NCBI GenBank assembly: GCA_021234155.1
Contig: JAJEKV010000002.1
Location: 38,049,329 to 38,113,328, forward strand
Source: Isoetes taiwanensis
Taxonomy: Eukaryota; Streptophyta; Lycopodiopsida; Isoetales; Isoetaceae
Direction: 5' to 3'
DNA: 64,000 nucleotides
The notes beneath the pieces were generated by a model. That model made no database searches, was not told the DNA's origin, and worked only from the letters and a program-made list of their open reading frames with translations. This document shows, one piece after another, positions 53,888 through 64,000 of the stretch. Made by a program: the position numbers and the translations under genes. Each line of letters starts with the position of its first letter. The first letter of the stretch is position 1.

Positions 53888-55256
53888 TTGCCATGGCTGC
53901 CCAAAATTTCCACGCTTCAAGCTACTGCTCCTAGGGACCGACTCTTTTCGCGTCGATTATCTTTCTTAACGCCCACTTTCCGTGAAGCCCTTTGTTGGCC
54001 GAATATAAATAAAGTCGCCGAACAACGAAGCTTCACGAATTTTTACATAAATGGAACTTCCGGCTCCAAATCCGACAAATTAGAAGCGGTTCATCGCACA
54101 CATAGGCCAATGGCCTTGAGGGATACACCACGATGGTTGATGGCACCACCATTTCATTGACCCGGCACCTAATTTCTGAGGTATTCCATATCCCCTTACC
54201 TTCCCCCCTTGTTTGTCTTGGTCTACAATACAGGATCTTGATGTCACCGAGTTTGGTGCACGCCTATCACGCCAATGTGCATCGCCTGACCAATATTGAT
54301 AAGCCCCATGAAGTCTTTGTTAAGTTTACGTAGGCAGAAGTACCTTTTGGTATTCTATCAAGAACACCCATATCAATAAGCCTTTCTATAATATGGTGAT
54401 CACTGCTACTCGCTCCAACCACCACATTGATTGGCCTCAGTTGTTGTTCTACCGTCTTCTCCAAGAAGTTGACCGTCTTCGGGCTGCCACTTCTAACTCT
54501 GAAACTTCCGTGGGAGGACATCTTCAAGCCCTCATCCGTCATTACTTTCCTCCCACACCTCTTCATTCTCAAAATTCCACTCAGCAGTCCCTTCCTCACT
54601 CTCAAAACGTTGGTACTTCCCGCCCTTCTTCTTCTGGTCATGTCCAAATTCCACACTCCCATGTCACTGTCTCCTCCTCGGCTACAGAATCCCAGCAATC
54701 CAGTTCACACCATGTCTCCCAAACATCGCAAACCAGGGAACCCTTGCTCCCACCTCACCATGAGGCTCCCCCACAACAAATAGCTCCACCACCACAAAGA
54801 CCCTCGTCGGTACCGGTATGTGATCGCCGAGAAGCTCAAGCTGCTGTTCTAAAGTTACAAGAATCCCAAGACGCTCTTATCAATGGGGTTCACACGGCCC
54901 TGACGGCCTCCGATGCGGTTCACCGTGACCTTCAAGCTGCCACTGCACAAGTCCACACTTTGGAAGCCCAACTTCAAGACAAGCACGGAGCTCTCTTACA
55001 GGCCCGCATAGATCTCAAAAGTGCCCAAGATCAGACCAACCTACTTGCAGATCAACAGGCTCAGCTTCAATCCGAAATTCAGGACTTATTGGAGCAAAAC
55101 AAGTCCAAAGCCACCCTCCTTAGTGACAAGGAGAAAGATATTGCTAAGCTTGAGTCCTTGTACTCCGAACTTTGTGACAATTACAGCACTCAAGTTCAAC
55201 ACCTTACCGAGCGTGACGCTCAAATTGCCTCTTTGACGACTACGGCTCCCCCATGA
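53888..55256 (+). pseudogene. extra 3' ORF of copy B with coiled coil
   Basis: The open part 54393-55256 encodes 287 aa: Ser/Pro/His-rich up to about residue 140, then a long Gln/Ala/Leu coiled coil (EAQLQDKHGALLQARIDLKS and neighbours). Upstream frames (54140-54330) have RHLISEVFHIPLPSPL and HANVHRLTNIDKPHEVFVKF, resembling the plant-transposon-protein domain of extra ORFs in Athila/Tat elements. The function is unknown. Confidence 0.65.
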
Positions 55257-56870
55257 ACTTCTCACTCACAACCCTCCAAGATCAGCTTACGCTCGTTCGA
55301 AACAAAACTTCTTGATGGCGGAGATTGCGGTTAAGCTTCGGCGATGCTCTGGACAATCCTCCTCACAGTTAACACTTCGAAGCGGGTCCGTGACCGATCC
55401 GTATATGTTAGACAAGGACCACGGATCCGTGACCTCGAACAACAACTAGAGCAAGCTATTCAGTCTGCTGATGAGGCTCAGACAAAACTTGAAGGCTATG
55501 TTACCATTGCTCTCAACCTGCCGGTTGACTTCCCCATTCCTTCCGTTATCTTGATTATGTGGTTGCCCAGCCACCTCTTTCTTCTTCAAGTGGCATACGG
55601 TGATGGTCCCGCCAATGTTCCCACATTGCGCCGATTTTCTTCGGATCGTGGCCAGACCTCTCTATGGAAGACAAAGGTTTATTCTCAGGCCCTTTTAGTC
55701 TTTGATCTCATTCACCGTGAGGACCGGATATGATCACCTTGAGTTGTACGCCCGATGGCGTACATTTTTTCATGATTTCTATCCGGCCGATACCGGGGAT
55801 GATTCGAGATGAGCCCCATCGAACTTTCACGGTGACTCCACCAGTTCAATGGTTGCTTTTGGATAACAACCCCCTACATGCGATCATGCTCGACACATGC
55901 TCTTCATCAAAGAGTACATGCGAACTTGCCCATCATTTACCTCTTTGGCAAGCCGAAGTGTTGCGTGAATCACGCAAAATCTTGGACATCCCGAGGATCT
56001 TCCCCTTTGCCCGAGTTTTATATGCAGCACTGGCCTAGGTTACAATCAATTACGTGCCCTTCGAGAAAGCAAAGGCCCCAGGCGGGATGGGGCCAGCTCC
56101 TCCTGTTTACTCTCGGCTCCACCTTACGTGGGATCGTTGGTGCACGCCTGGATCCCGACCTTGTTCGTGGAATTCCGAGGCTCACGCCCACGCCCACCTA
56201 GCTCCTTCTGTATGCTTCTCAGGTGCTCCTCCACCCCCAGTTTCTCACTTCGATTGGCGTCTTCCCTTTTGGGCCGAAGGTCTGGATAGCCATCTTTGGA
56301 TCCCTCCTCCCCTCTCGACGGATCTCGGTGGGATCCCTTTGTCAGACGCTTCAGTGGGAGGCAAATGCCACCTTGGACACGACAAAAAATTGGGTCTACA
56401 TTGCAAATGAGCGTGGTTGGCAACGGCCTGAGGATGCTCTTCATGGCCTCGACACCTTCTTGCGAGGAATCTTTGCCACCTCACGGACCCCTCTGTTCAC
56501 CGTCAAGCAGGTTTCTGTGCTGCTCTAAAATGCATCCTTGTCAGTTCCTTAAATCGGCAGCGTCCCATTTTTTATTGCAATCCGAATGCCAGCGTCAGTG
56601 CCTTCGGTCTTCAGACAGCTGCCTTCTCATGGAATGCCGGTTTGTTCCTTCCGATGCTCATGCTTTGCGGAGGACATGGTTAAACTCTCACTTTCTCCTC
56701 GAAGCCAATCCAGCCCTTGGGCTCACCACTCGGCGACGACTTCAAACCACGCATGACCTCATTGCCCACTATCATAATGGCGCCCGTCCTCATTCTCGTG
56801 AGGATCATTTTCAGACTGCTGGTTTTCCGCCTTCAGAAGCACTTCCTCCATTTCTTCAGACTCAGTGTTG
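55257..56870 (+). pseudogene. further decayed extra-ORF sequence (copy B)
   Basis: Codon-like but frameshifted sequence continues to the polypurine tract, for example ARWRTFFHDFYPADTGDDS near 55750 and RLQTTHDLIAHYHNGARPHS near 56760. It may continue the extra ORF before 55256. No known domain. Confidence 0.45.
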
Positions 56871-56871
56871 T

Positions 56872-56885
56872 TTGGTGGGGGGGAG
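56872..56885 (+). promoter_or_regulatory. polypurine tract of copy B
   Basis: GGTGGGGGGGAG immediately precedes the 3' LTR (TGTTAG). Position and composition fit the plus-strand primer. Confidence 0.8.
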
Positions 56886-57472
56886 TGTTAGTCCTACCTC
56901 CTCACAGTGCGGGACTATTCATGCATCTGACGGACCAAGTCAAGTCCAAAAGTCCACAACGTGTCAGCGGGTCCATCAAAGGCTTCCTGAAGACCAAGCG
57001 GCGGAACCACGGACAAAGACCACGCCAAGGCGTCAAGAGGCAGGCCCGCTCGACAAGTGATGACCCAGCCACTACCGCTGCGTCAGCGTCAGTGTGATTA
57101 TAGGCTTTAAAGAGGCACCGCCAACATTCCTGCAAATCAGGCCTTCTTCAAGGAGTCGGCACCGAGAATAGTCAGAGAGTCTATTTTGGGCCAAAGGCCA
57201 TTGTACTATATATATGAGCAGATCTAGCACATGATTTTTAGATGAGTTTTTGAGTCTTGTCTCTTAGTCTTCTCTCGATTGCGAGAGCTCATGTACGTTC
57301 ATCATTGATATCAAGGAAGCTATCATTTTCATCACAACTTTTTGTTCTGTTTCCTCTTTTTGTTCCTTTCTTGCAAATCCCGCGTGACATAGTTCCCCGG
57401 ATTCTCCTGTTAGATCCAAAGGTCCTCACAGAGGGCTGTCTGGCAGGAGTTCCCGAACCCAGACCCCAAACA
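56886..57472 (+). repeat. 3' LTR of copy B
   Basis: TGTTAGTCC ... CCCCAAACA, followed by GAAGC. Compared with the 5' LTR the first 200 bp carry many substitutions and indels, while the remainder (from TTATAGGCTTTAAAGAGG) is almost identical. Confidence 0.93.
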
Positions 57473-57477
57473 GAAGC

Positions 57478-58048
57478 CTGGGGGATTCACACAGAAGATC
57501 ATTATAAACCAAGTGTATGTCTAGAAGGGGTTTTTTTTCGATGTTCTGTACATGCACTAGGGGTTTAAATCCCCGTCTTACTAGCATTCTAGTGTATTTT
57601 CTTGATGAAAGAGGTGTTCTTCCAACACTTTTACGTACCATATATAGGGGTGTTTCTCGTCATTATAAGCATACAGGTGCCATATATTCATGTGCTAAGG
57701 GATGCTGGCTAGTGCTACGACGTAAAAATACACCTTCCTTCCGTCCTTCCTTCCTTCATGTGATAAAGGTGAATCTTCCGGGCCATGATCTATGGGCCTT
57801 TGAGTCTATAGCGGTAACACACTAGTCCTAGAACATGTATATATCTTGAGTTCGAGACTGTTCAAAGTCGCACTATTTATAGACTCATCACATATGCCAT
57901 GTTGTAGAGTCCTCGAATGTTAAATTAATATCTATTTAAAAAGGAACTAAGCTTTGTAGACTATATAAGTGGAGCTTAGGCTTGTTATCTTGTAGACCAA
58001 GGTTCGAATCTAGCATAAAATTAAGTTAACAAGACATTTTAAACCTGT
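57478..58048. other. flank of copy B; no gene recognised
   Basis: It continues the pre-insertion sequence interrupted at 46390. Only short ORFs. A GGTTCGAATC near 58004 is an isolated B-box-like match. Confidence 0.45.
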
Positions 58049-58144
58049 TAAAGGATTAATATATGAGGTCACTCATAGGGCGCCTAGGGTTTCTGCTAAA
58101 GGATTAATATATGAGGTCGCTCATCGGGCGCCTAGGGTTTCTGC
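58049..58144. repeat. 48-bp tandem duplication
   Basis: Two adjacent copies of TAAAGGATTAATATATGAGG ... GGGCGCCTAGGGTTTCTGC, differing at two positions. Confidence 0.95.
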
Positions 58145-58189
58145 TTTGATCTTCTGGTGATAGTTCTTGATTCCAGTGTTCGTTTTGGA

Positions 58190-58720
58190 CGTGCTTGGGC
58201 TAGATTCCGGTGTCTGTTTTGGGCGTGCTTCCGGTGTTCATTTTGGGCGTGCTTGGGCTAGATTTCGGTGTCTATTTTGGGTGAGCTTGGACTTTTGAAA
58301 AGCTCATGGCGTCCTCCTTCCATTGATATAAGATTTGGGTGTCAATTTGGCTGATTTCATGCAAAAAAGAGCCTGACAATTTCGGCCTTCTGGTGCTAGT
58401 AGGGTTTGAGTGTGACACTATCTTGGCCATAACTCTCACAAATGGTGTCCGTTTTGGGCGTATTTGGGCTATTTGAAAAGCTTGTAGTATCTTCTTTTCA
58501 TTGACATAAAGATTGTGGTGTTGTTACCATTGGTTTGGTGTAAAGAAATGGTCTGTAATTTCGGCCCTCTTTGGTGCTAGGGTTTGGCTGCAATACTCTT
58601 TTAACCATAACTCTTACAAATGGTATCGGTTTTCGGCGTGCTTGGGCTTTTTGGAGGGGGAGCGAGAGCTTTTCAGCAATATCAATATTGACCAAGAAAT
58701 TTGTCAAGTTGCAAGTGGAT
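58190..58720. repeat. diverged tandem repeats with GGTGT(C/T)NNTTTTGG core
   Basis: Units recur at roughly 150-190 bp with GGTGTCCGTTTTGGGCGT and variants, CTTGGGCT, GCATAACTCT-like and AATTTCGGCC(C/T)TCT. No coding signal. Confidence 0.75.
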
Positions 58721-58823
58721 TTGGGTCTGATCAATTCAGCCGCTTTTGGTGGAGATGATATCAAGTCTTAGCCCTTCAAAACGCATCACAAGCAACACAG
58801 ACATATCACAATAGAATGCTAAT

Positions 58824-59363
58824 ATGGATTCTTCACGGATGGATGTCTTAGATGCCCTTTGGCTGGCCCATGAAGGTTCAAGTGTAGCTACTAATATTAC
58901 TCATGGTAAAATTACTCATGGATCAGGCTCTGACGGGAAAAAGAAAGCTGCATCTATGTACCTTAATTCTTTAGCAGTATTACCGCATGTTCTATCCTCT
59001 TCTACTTGCATATCTGTAGATACTGGATCTTCAGGTGTTTCTTCGCCTCAGCTTCTTGTCCCCCTCTTCTTCTGTCGTAGCTACAACTGTGATTTCACTG
59101 CATGCCACTACATCCGTGTCTTCTTGTGTTGTGGATGGAACAAGGAGCGGTGCTTCTCACGTATGTTGGAGCCTATGTTAGAGGTTGGAGACTCGGCATT
59201 GGAGGTTCTGAGGTTCTATTGGAGGTGGAGTTGGGGACTTGACACTTCCAACACATCTTGGAGGTCTTTCAAAACAAGCAATGTTCATGCATTGATTGGT
59301 ACGAGCTCTGGATTGGCAATGCCTCCAACGCGAGTTGGAGATCATGTAGCATCTCCTAGATAG
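58824..59363 (+). other. 179-codon ORF of unknown nature
   Basis: Starts MDSSRMDVLDALWLAHEGSS. The first 60 residues look protein-like, the rest (Trp/Ser/Phe-rich) less so. No domain recognised. It lies between tandem repeats and LINE remains and could be the gag-like start of another dead element or chance. Confidence 0.25.
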
Positions 59364-59779
59364 GGTCTTGCATGAGACGCTCCTCAAATGCATGTTGGAA
59401 GTATTTTTGGATACCTTGTTCATCCTGCACATCTTAGAGCTGCTTCTGGGCAAAGGCAACCTCAATATATGTTGGAGGTACTTCAAGTCAAGAATATTTT
59501 CCACCATTGCCACCCAGAGGGGTAAAAGAAATGGTACACTATCAAATTCTGCTTCCATGCCTACATCTTCTGTTGACTCACCCTCGCTTACAGGGTTTCT
59601 ACCCCTTGGGGATCATCCAACACCATTGCTCGAGTTACATGGGTTCGTTTCTTTGAGTGATTGTGCAAATGATTATTATCTTTTGCCACATTCTCTTGCG
59701 TATCAGGCACTATATCCACCACGGTGGGCAATTACCATCCCCCGCAGGTGGGTGGATCTGATGGACTTCTTACTATAGA

Positions 59780-60545
59780 GTAAGGTCCTCATCTCAAAAT
59801 TCTTTGGAGGCTCCTGAATGGTGAAGATGACTCTCCTGGTCTACGCCTTCTCAAATAATCTCTTGGTCATTGTATCCCTTCAAGCAAGAAGGCAGCCAAA
59901 CCAGTTCTTCCTTAGGCTCTATTTCAGCTTGTTGAGCCTTTTTCAAATGCACCTCCTTTCCGATGAGGATTATTGGCAATATGGGATGCGGTCACACATC
60001 TATTTTGGCCATGTCCTTCTATCCATGCTCTCCTAGATACTCCCTCGTGGTGGGCGCCATTGCTGTGAGACCTGTCAGCTTGCTGCATCAATTCATCCGT
60101 TTACATAAAGGCGATGGATCCTAGTAGGTGCCATCTCTATTGGAGCAATGTATGAAGGTGGTCGCCTCTTGTCATGACCAGCATTTCATGCAAAATTCTT
60201 ACTCTCACATTTGGATGTAACTGTATGGAAGAAGGTAGCAGAGAAATTGCCTCTCATAGTGGAAGTTGGTATCAGGGAAAGGGTGATGTGGAGTTGTCAC
60301 GAGGATATTCACAAAGGCAAGTACTTTGCCCACTTCATACATCTACTCTTAGCTCCACGGCCTCTCTCATAGCCAAATGGATTACAGATCCCAGACCTAT
60401 GTGGGCTCGTACATGGCACTGCTTTGGGATAAATTGCAAGTTTTTGTAGTTTAGTGGCAAGTTTTACATTTTCCTTTTAGATGTCAAAACACTTGAGCAT
60501 TGCCTCTTTTTTTGTCCAGAAGTTCAACTAGCATGGTCCTGGCTT
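59780..60545 (+). pseudogene. LINE RT C-terminal remnant with zf-RVT-like end
   Basis: Frameshifted plus-strand pieces such as ILWRLLNGEDDSPGLRLLK, and at the end TLEHCLFFCPEVQLAWSWLQ, which matches the H-x-C-x-W pattern of the plant L1 zf-RVT domain. Very degraded. Confidence 0.4.
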
Positions 60546-60734
60546 CAAGTTTTGTAGTACACTAGATAGCTAATCTGTTCTCCTGGCATCCTATCCAGGT
60601 GTGTGGGCCCCAGCTACATAGAAGGCATTTCATCTAGGGTCTAGTTGGTTACTGTGGTCAATCTGGGAGCATCGTAGGCGACCCATTTTCGAAGGCACTT
60701 ATTCACATGTTCTTACAATGTGCTAGTTTAGAAT

Positions 60735-61760
60735 GTCGTCTTAGGAGGTCTATACTATCCATTCACGCCAACTAATTGGGTGATTTATTCATGTTTCTAA
60801 TTCCATTTTCAGGTCATTCTTTCTTCCATACTTTCAAGTTACTATGTATTCGTATGTCATGTCATCGTATGGCAACCTATAGCTTTATTGCTTTTCAAGA
60901 GTGTGCCATTTTTGTTGGTGATGTGCAATGCACTTATATGAGTTAGGGATAAATCAATCATAATGGCATAAAGTATCTCATTATCAAACTCCAGTGCCAG
61001 CTATACTATTTTTTTACTTTGATCTGCCAGGCGGCTTGAGTGGGTGAGGATCACTCTCAACATACTAGTTGTCAGTACATATGGCATACAATATTTTATC
61101 TTGGATTGTGCAAACATTGAGATAGCTCATTTAAGAGTTTTCAATGAAATTAATGAAAAGTCGATCTCAGTTTTTTGCTGTTGCTTATTAAATCAAAGAA
61201 TCTAAACTCTTCTTTGATGTTCTTAAGGTATATGTTAATCTTGACTTGTTACATTCTTCTAACATTTCACATCCACACTTGATAGAGAACAACAGAAATG
61301 AATGGCAAGATCTATATTGCTGCTTTATAGATTTCGTGAGGCTTTTGACACGTCTCTAGAGAGAAGTTGTGGGAAAGATTAATATGATTAGGAGTCCTCC
61401 AAAAGTTAAAAGTTGCAAAATGTAGTATAAACACTATATGAAACATGCTCAACTCAATGCGACCATTAGATCAACTTATCAACACTATTATTGTAGTATG
61501 CCAAGGGTGCCCACTCTCTACCTTGTTATTTAGACTATACACTGATCAGCTTGAGGATTGGCTTACTCAGCATGGAGGTGGAAGTCTCGGTTATCACTTG
61601 GCAACTGATATATACAGATGACATGGATCTCTTAGGTTATACCCCAGTAAGTATGCAATGTTATTTTGATGCACTGAGTTTCTGCTAGGACACTGAAATG
61701 CACGTCAATTTGGCCAAGACCAAGGTGCTCCTGATATCATCTTTGTGACAAAAAAAGAGG
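60735..61760 (+). pseudogene. LINE fragment, diverged duplicate of 45117-46100
   Basis: Shares long stretches with 45117-46100 (CAACTAATTGGGT, TTCCATTTTCAGGTCATTC, GATAGAGAACAACA). RT blocks: RFREAFDTSLERSCG, then CPLSTLLFRLYTDQLEDWL-like sequence in shifted frames, YTDDMDLLGYTP (YxDD), and MHVNLAKTKVLLISS. Same LINE family as 23556-25705. Confidence 0.7.
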
Positions 61761-61839
61761 GTCTTGCTTCACTTATCAGAGTCGTAATGTGGAAATATTA
61801 CAGACGTATAAGTACATGAGAGTGGAATTTCACTACTAC

Positions 61840-62748
61840 CACGTATTGGAAAACTTTCCGGTTTCACGTATCAGCTACAATAGCAGCCAATCTTGGAGAA
61901 TAACAGATATGGAAGCCGAGGCTTGGTTGGATGAAATGAGAGAATATTGGAATGTCTACGGCATGAAGGACAAAAATAAAGGTAGGGTGGCCAGAGCTAA
62001 CTTGAAAGGAGCAGGCAGGATTTATTGGAAGGGCTATGCTAAAGCCCATGTACTAAGCAAGGACAGCTGCAGATTCAAGAAGTTCACCAACGCATTTAAA
62101 CGCCATTATGTCCCTAGGGAGCATAAGTGACATATGATGCAGACATTCTACAGGCTTGAGCAAGAGAACAAAATGGTTCAGAAGTACACCGAGAAATTCA
62201 TGAGACACGGGCTCTATGTGCTAAAATTGAGTGAAAGACATGCAGTAGAGGGTTATATCGAGGGCTTCAACGATGAAATCAAAAAGATCGTAAGAGCTAT
62301 TAATTCCAAAACAGTATCAGTGGCAGAATCCAAAGCTATAAGCTTGCAGGGAGTAGGACCCCAAGACAACAGGCAAAAACAGAATAATTATGATAAAGGA
62401 AAAAGCTCAGGAGCTTATAATCAGAGGGCAACCAGCCCAACACCTGCTAAAGGCCTTTACAACGGCAACTATGGAAAGCAGGATAAAAAAAAGGTCAGCT
62501 TTAAAGATAAAGGGCAAGGAGGAAGATCAAACTACTCAAAAGGGATAAAGCAATTCCTTCAGTCCATCCTTCAGGAAAAGAGGCAGGAATGTATAGAAAA
62601 GCAGTTATGTTTCAAGTGCTTCCAATCAGGGCACAGAACACACACCTGCATTTTTGTGATGAATGCCACCCTAGCAGAACTAGAGGGATGGGAAACTCCT
62701 CCAAAAGATGACGATGAGGAACCGCACGATTATATCCAGGGCCAATAG
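61840..62748 (+). pseudogene. gag of an LTR retrotransposon with one in-frame TGA
   Basis: One frame, stop TGA at 62128-62130 between VPREHK and MMQTFYRLEQENK. N-part: ITDMEAEAWLDEMREYW, WKGYAKAHVLSKDSCRFKKF; then EKFMRHGLYVLKLSERHAVE, a retrotransposon-gag domain. A basic linker leads to the zinc knuckle CFKCFQSGHRTHTC (CX2CX4HX4C). It ends 70 bp before T LTR copy 3, so no pol follows. Confidence 0.82.
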
Positions 62749-62820
62749 AATGTAGGAGCTGCAAGAAATCGCACTGCGGAGAATTGTAATGCAGACGACA
62801 ACACTATGTACTGCAAGAAG

Positions 62821-64000
62821 TGATAAGGGCTTATAAAACAGTGATTAATGGATTACATGATTCAATTAATTATCCTTAGTAATATTGTATTGTTATTATT
62901 TTACTAATTGCACGTCTAACTAAGGCATAGTAAATGCCTTAGAATGTTGGATTAATTGATAATTATGAGTTTAATCAGGAAGTATTATCTTAAGGTAATT
63001 GTCTTAATTACATGCATTTAAGTTAGTAGGGATCATGCAGATCTAAAAAGCTATCAGATTGCCAAATCTAGCTACATAAGCGGAGCTACTATCCATAAGC
63101 AACCAGATAAATTTCATTACCTATTTAACCTCCAAAGTTGTGAAATGGAAAATGTAAATGAATAAGAGCATACTTATCAAATTAAGAAATACAAAAACGA
63201 ACAATTTTAACTTGAGCTTCTAGAGCTTTGTTTCATGGCATGGGCCAATACTTTCTAGCAATATACGATGAAAAAAGAAGCAAAAGGGTCCAGAACCTTA
63301 CATTCTCCTACAAAAAGTACGTTATCTTTAAGGCAAGCCTACATCTTGCATGATCTTGTAAAATCTGCAATAATGTCATAGCCATAACACTGAGAATCTA
63401 AAAGGTCATGTAAAAGGAACAAAAGGGGAAACCCTAAACCTTTTTCATTTTTGCCTTTCGGCTTCCTTGGGCCATTCCGGCCATGCCAAGCTGCTAGCTC
63501 GCATTGCCAGACACCGCCAAGCCACCTTTGCACAACAGATCCTCTAGGTTCAGTTGCCTTCGACCCAAGCAAAGGCATGGACGCAATTCGAGGTGGAGGA
63601 GCAAGCCAGGGATCAGGTAAACAATGATTCTGTTGTGCAATGCTGACTTTTAGTCCAGCAATGAGTTGGGATAGCATGTTAGACTAGGCTTAGCAGCCTT
63701 ATAGATTCTGAGATCACCAGCCCTAACAAACGAACCTAACCATGTATGTTTAGGTACGTAGATGAGATGTTATTCTGTATTTCATTCTATGTGATGACAT
63801 TCTATTCTATGCACACTGACCCTGAAAGCTTCAGTAGTTGATGTATCTAGCATCATTAATTCCCAGTTAATGTAGCATGTGCATAAGAGCCCGCCTGGTT
63901 GTGAGTGGCGGGGCTAGACCGGTGGATAAGGAGACATGTCCCATTGCAGATTGATCCCTCTGGTGTGTAAAGCCTACCAGGGATCTTAGGGGGGCTCGGC
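62821..64000 (+). repeat. LTR of family T, copy 3, cut by window end
   Basis: Starts TGATAAGGGCTTAT (palindromic), followed by CTAAGGCAT-AGTAA-ATGCCTTAG (62920-62942) and other AT-rich inverted repeats, as in the U3 of copies 0 and 1. From 63870, GTGCATAAGAGCC and later sequence align with copies 0-2. A purine run GCAAGAAG directly precedes it. The 112-codon minus-strand ORF 63339-63677 is probably chance. Confidence 0.6.

Larger units (their letters stand above)
46391..57472 (+). mobile_element. complete Tat/Athila-like Ty3/gypsy element, copy B (11.1 kb)
   Basis: LTRs at 46391-46974 and 56886-57472, TSD GAAGC, polypurine tract before the 3' LTR. The order is gag with three CCHC knuckles, protease, RT, RNase H, integrase with GPY/F end, then a 3.9-kb 3' region with extra ORFs. 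An RT-RNaseH-IN order, no chromodomain and extra 3' ORFs fit the plant Tat/Athila branch. Frames are broken by stops and shifts. The LTRs are almost identical in their 3' portion but diverged in the first 200 bp. Confidence 0.93.

Noticed and set aside
57995-58015. GGTTCGAATC as a tRNA T-arm
   Set aside because: No acceptor stem, anticodon arm or A box at the required distance.
63339-63677. 112-aa minus-strand ORF
   Set aside because: It lies in a T LTR, has no recognisable domain, and nothing nearby supports it.

Overview
This window looks like transposon-packed nuclear DNA of a land plant. The reasons are Tat/Athila-like Ty3/gypsy elements, an L1-type LINE with a zf-RVT-like end, LTR elements primed by initiator-Met tRNA (TGGTATCAGAGC), a TRIM, and intron-containing transposon genes. 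I cannot name the species. I see no rRNA, no credible tRNA gene, no CRISPR array, no prokaryotic operon and no clear single-copy host gene. Almost every coding trace belongs to a mobile element, and most are decayed.

Layout. 1-6002 (minus): 5' part of a decayed Tat-like gypsy element (copy A), cut by the window edge. 6032-12060 (minus): L1-type LINE with ORF2, ORF1, and an apparent spliced 5' exon and TATA box. 12505-14203: LTR of an iMet-primed family, here called T. 15840-17790: a flanking block and T LTR copy 1, followed by its PBS. 19055-31093: a 12.0-kb DNA transposon with terminal inverted repeats inserted in the T element interior. 34990-36656: two more partial T LTRs. 36661-37565: a 0.9-kb non-autonomous relative of the 12-kb transposon. 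37800-41450 (minus): decayed LINE. 41500-45100: AT-rich, no gene seen. 45117-46385: LINE fragment. 46391-57472: complete Tat-like gypsy element (copy B) with a 5-bp TSD (GAAGC). 58049-61760: tandem repeats and LINE remains. 61840-62748: gag of an LTR element, followed by a T LTR running off the window end.

The most interesting object is the 12-kb transposon. Its termini read GGGTAAAAGCACGCTGTGG, with a 4-bp duplication (GCCT). A multi-exon plus-strand gene from the left end combines coiled coil, a RING-like zinc finger and a C48 (Ulp1) cysteine protease with its catalytic residues. A multi-exon minus-strand gene from the right end encodes a transposase-like protein (SDG ... HGKGEHDG, then a CFC-x2-C block). 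The two genes converge. A third plus-strand ORF with Cys pairs lies near the right end. Three later insertions (a TRIM with TSD TCCTC, a LINE with TSD ATTGGAG, a MITE with a 12-bp TSD) broke these ORFs. Conceptually removing each one with one TSD copy brings the reading frame back or nearly back.

A second theme is structural. The U3 part of the T LTRs is a chain of perfect or near-perfect palindromes. The stem sequences differ between copies while the pairing and the spacer CGTCAC are kept. A third is a UAG codon between protease and RT that is shared by both Tat copies.
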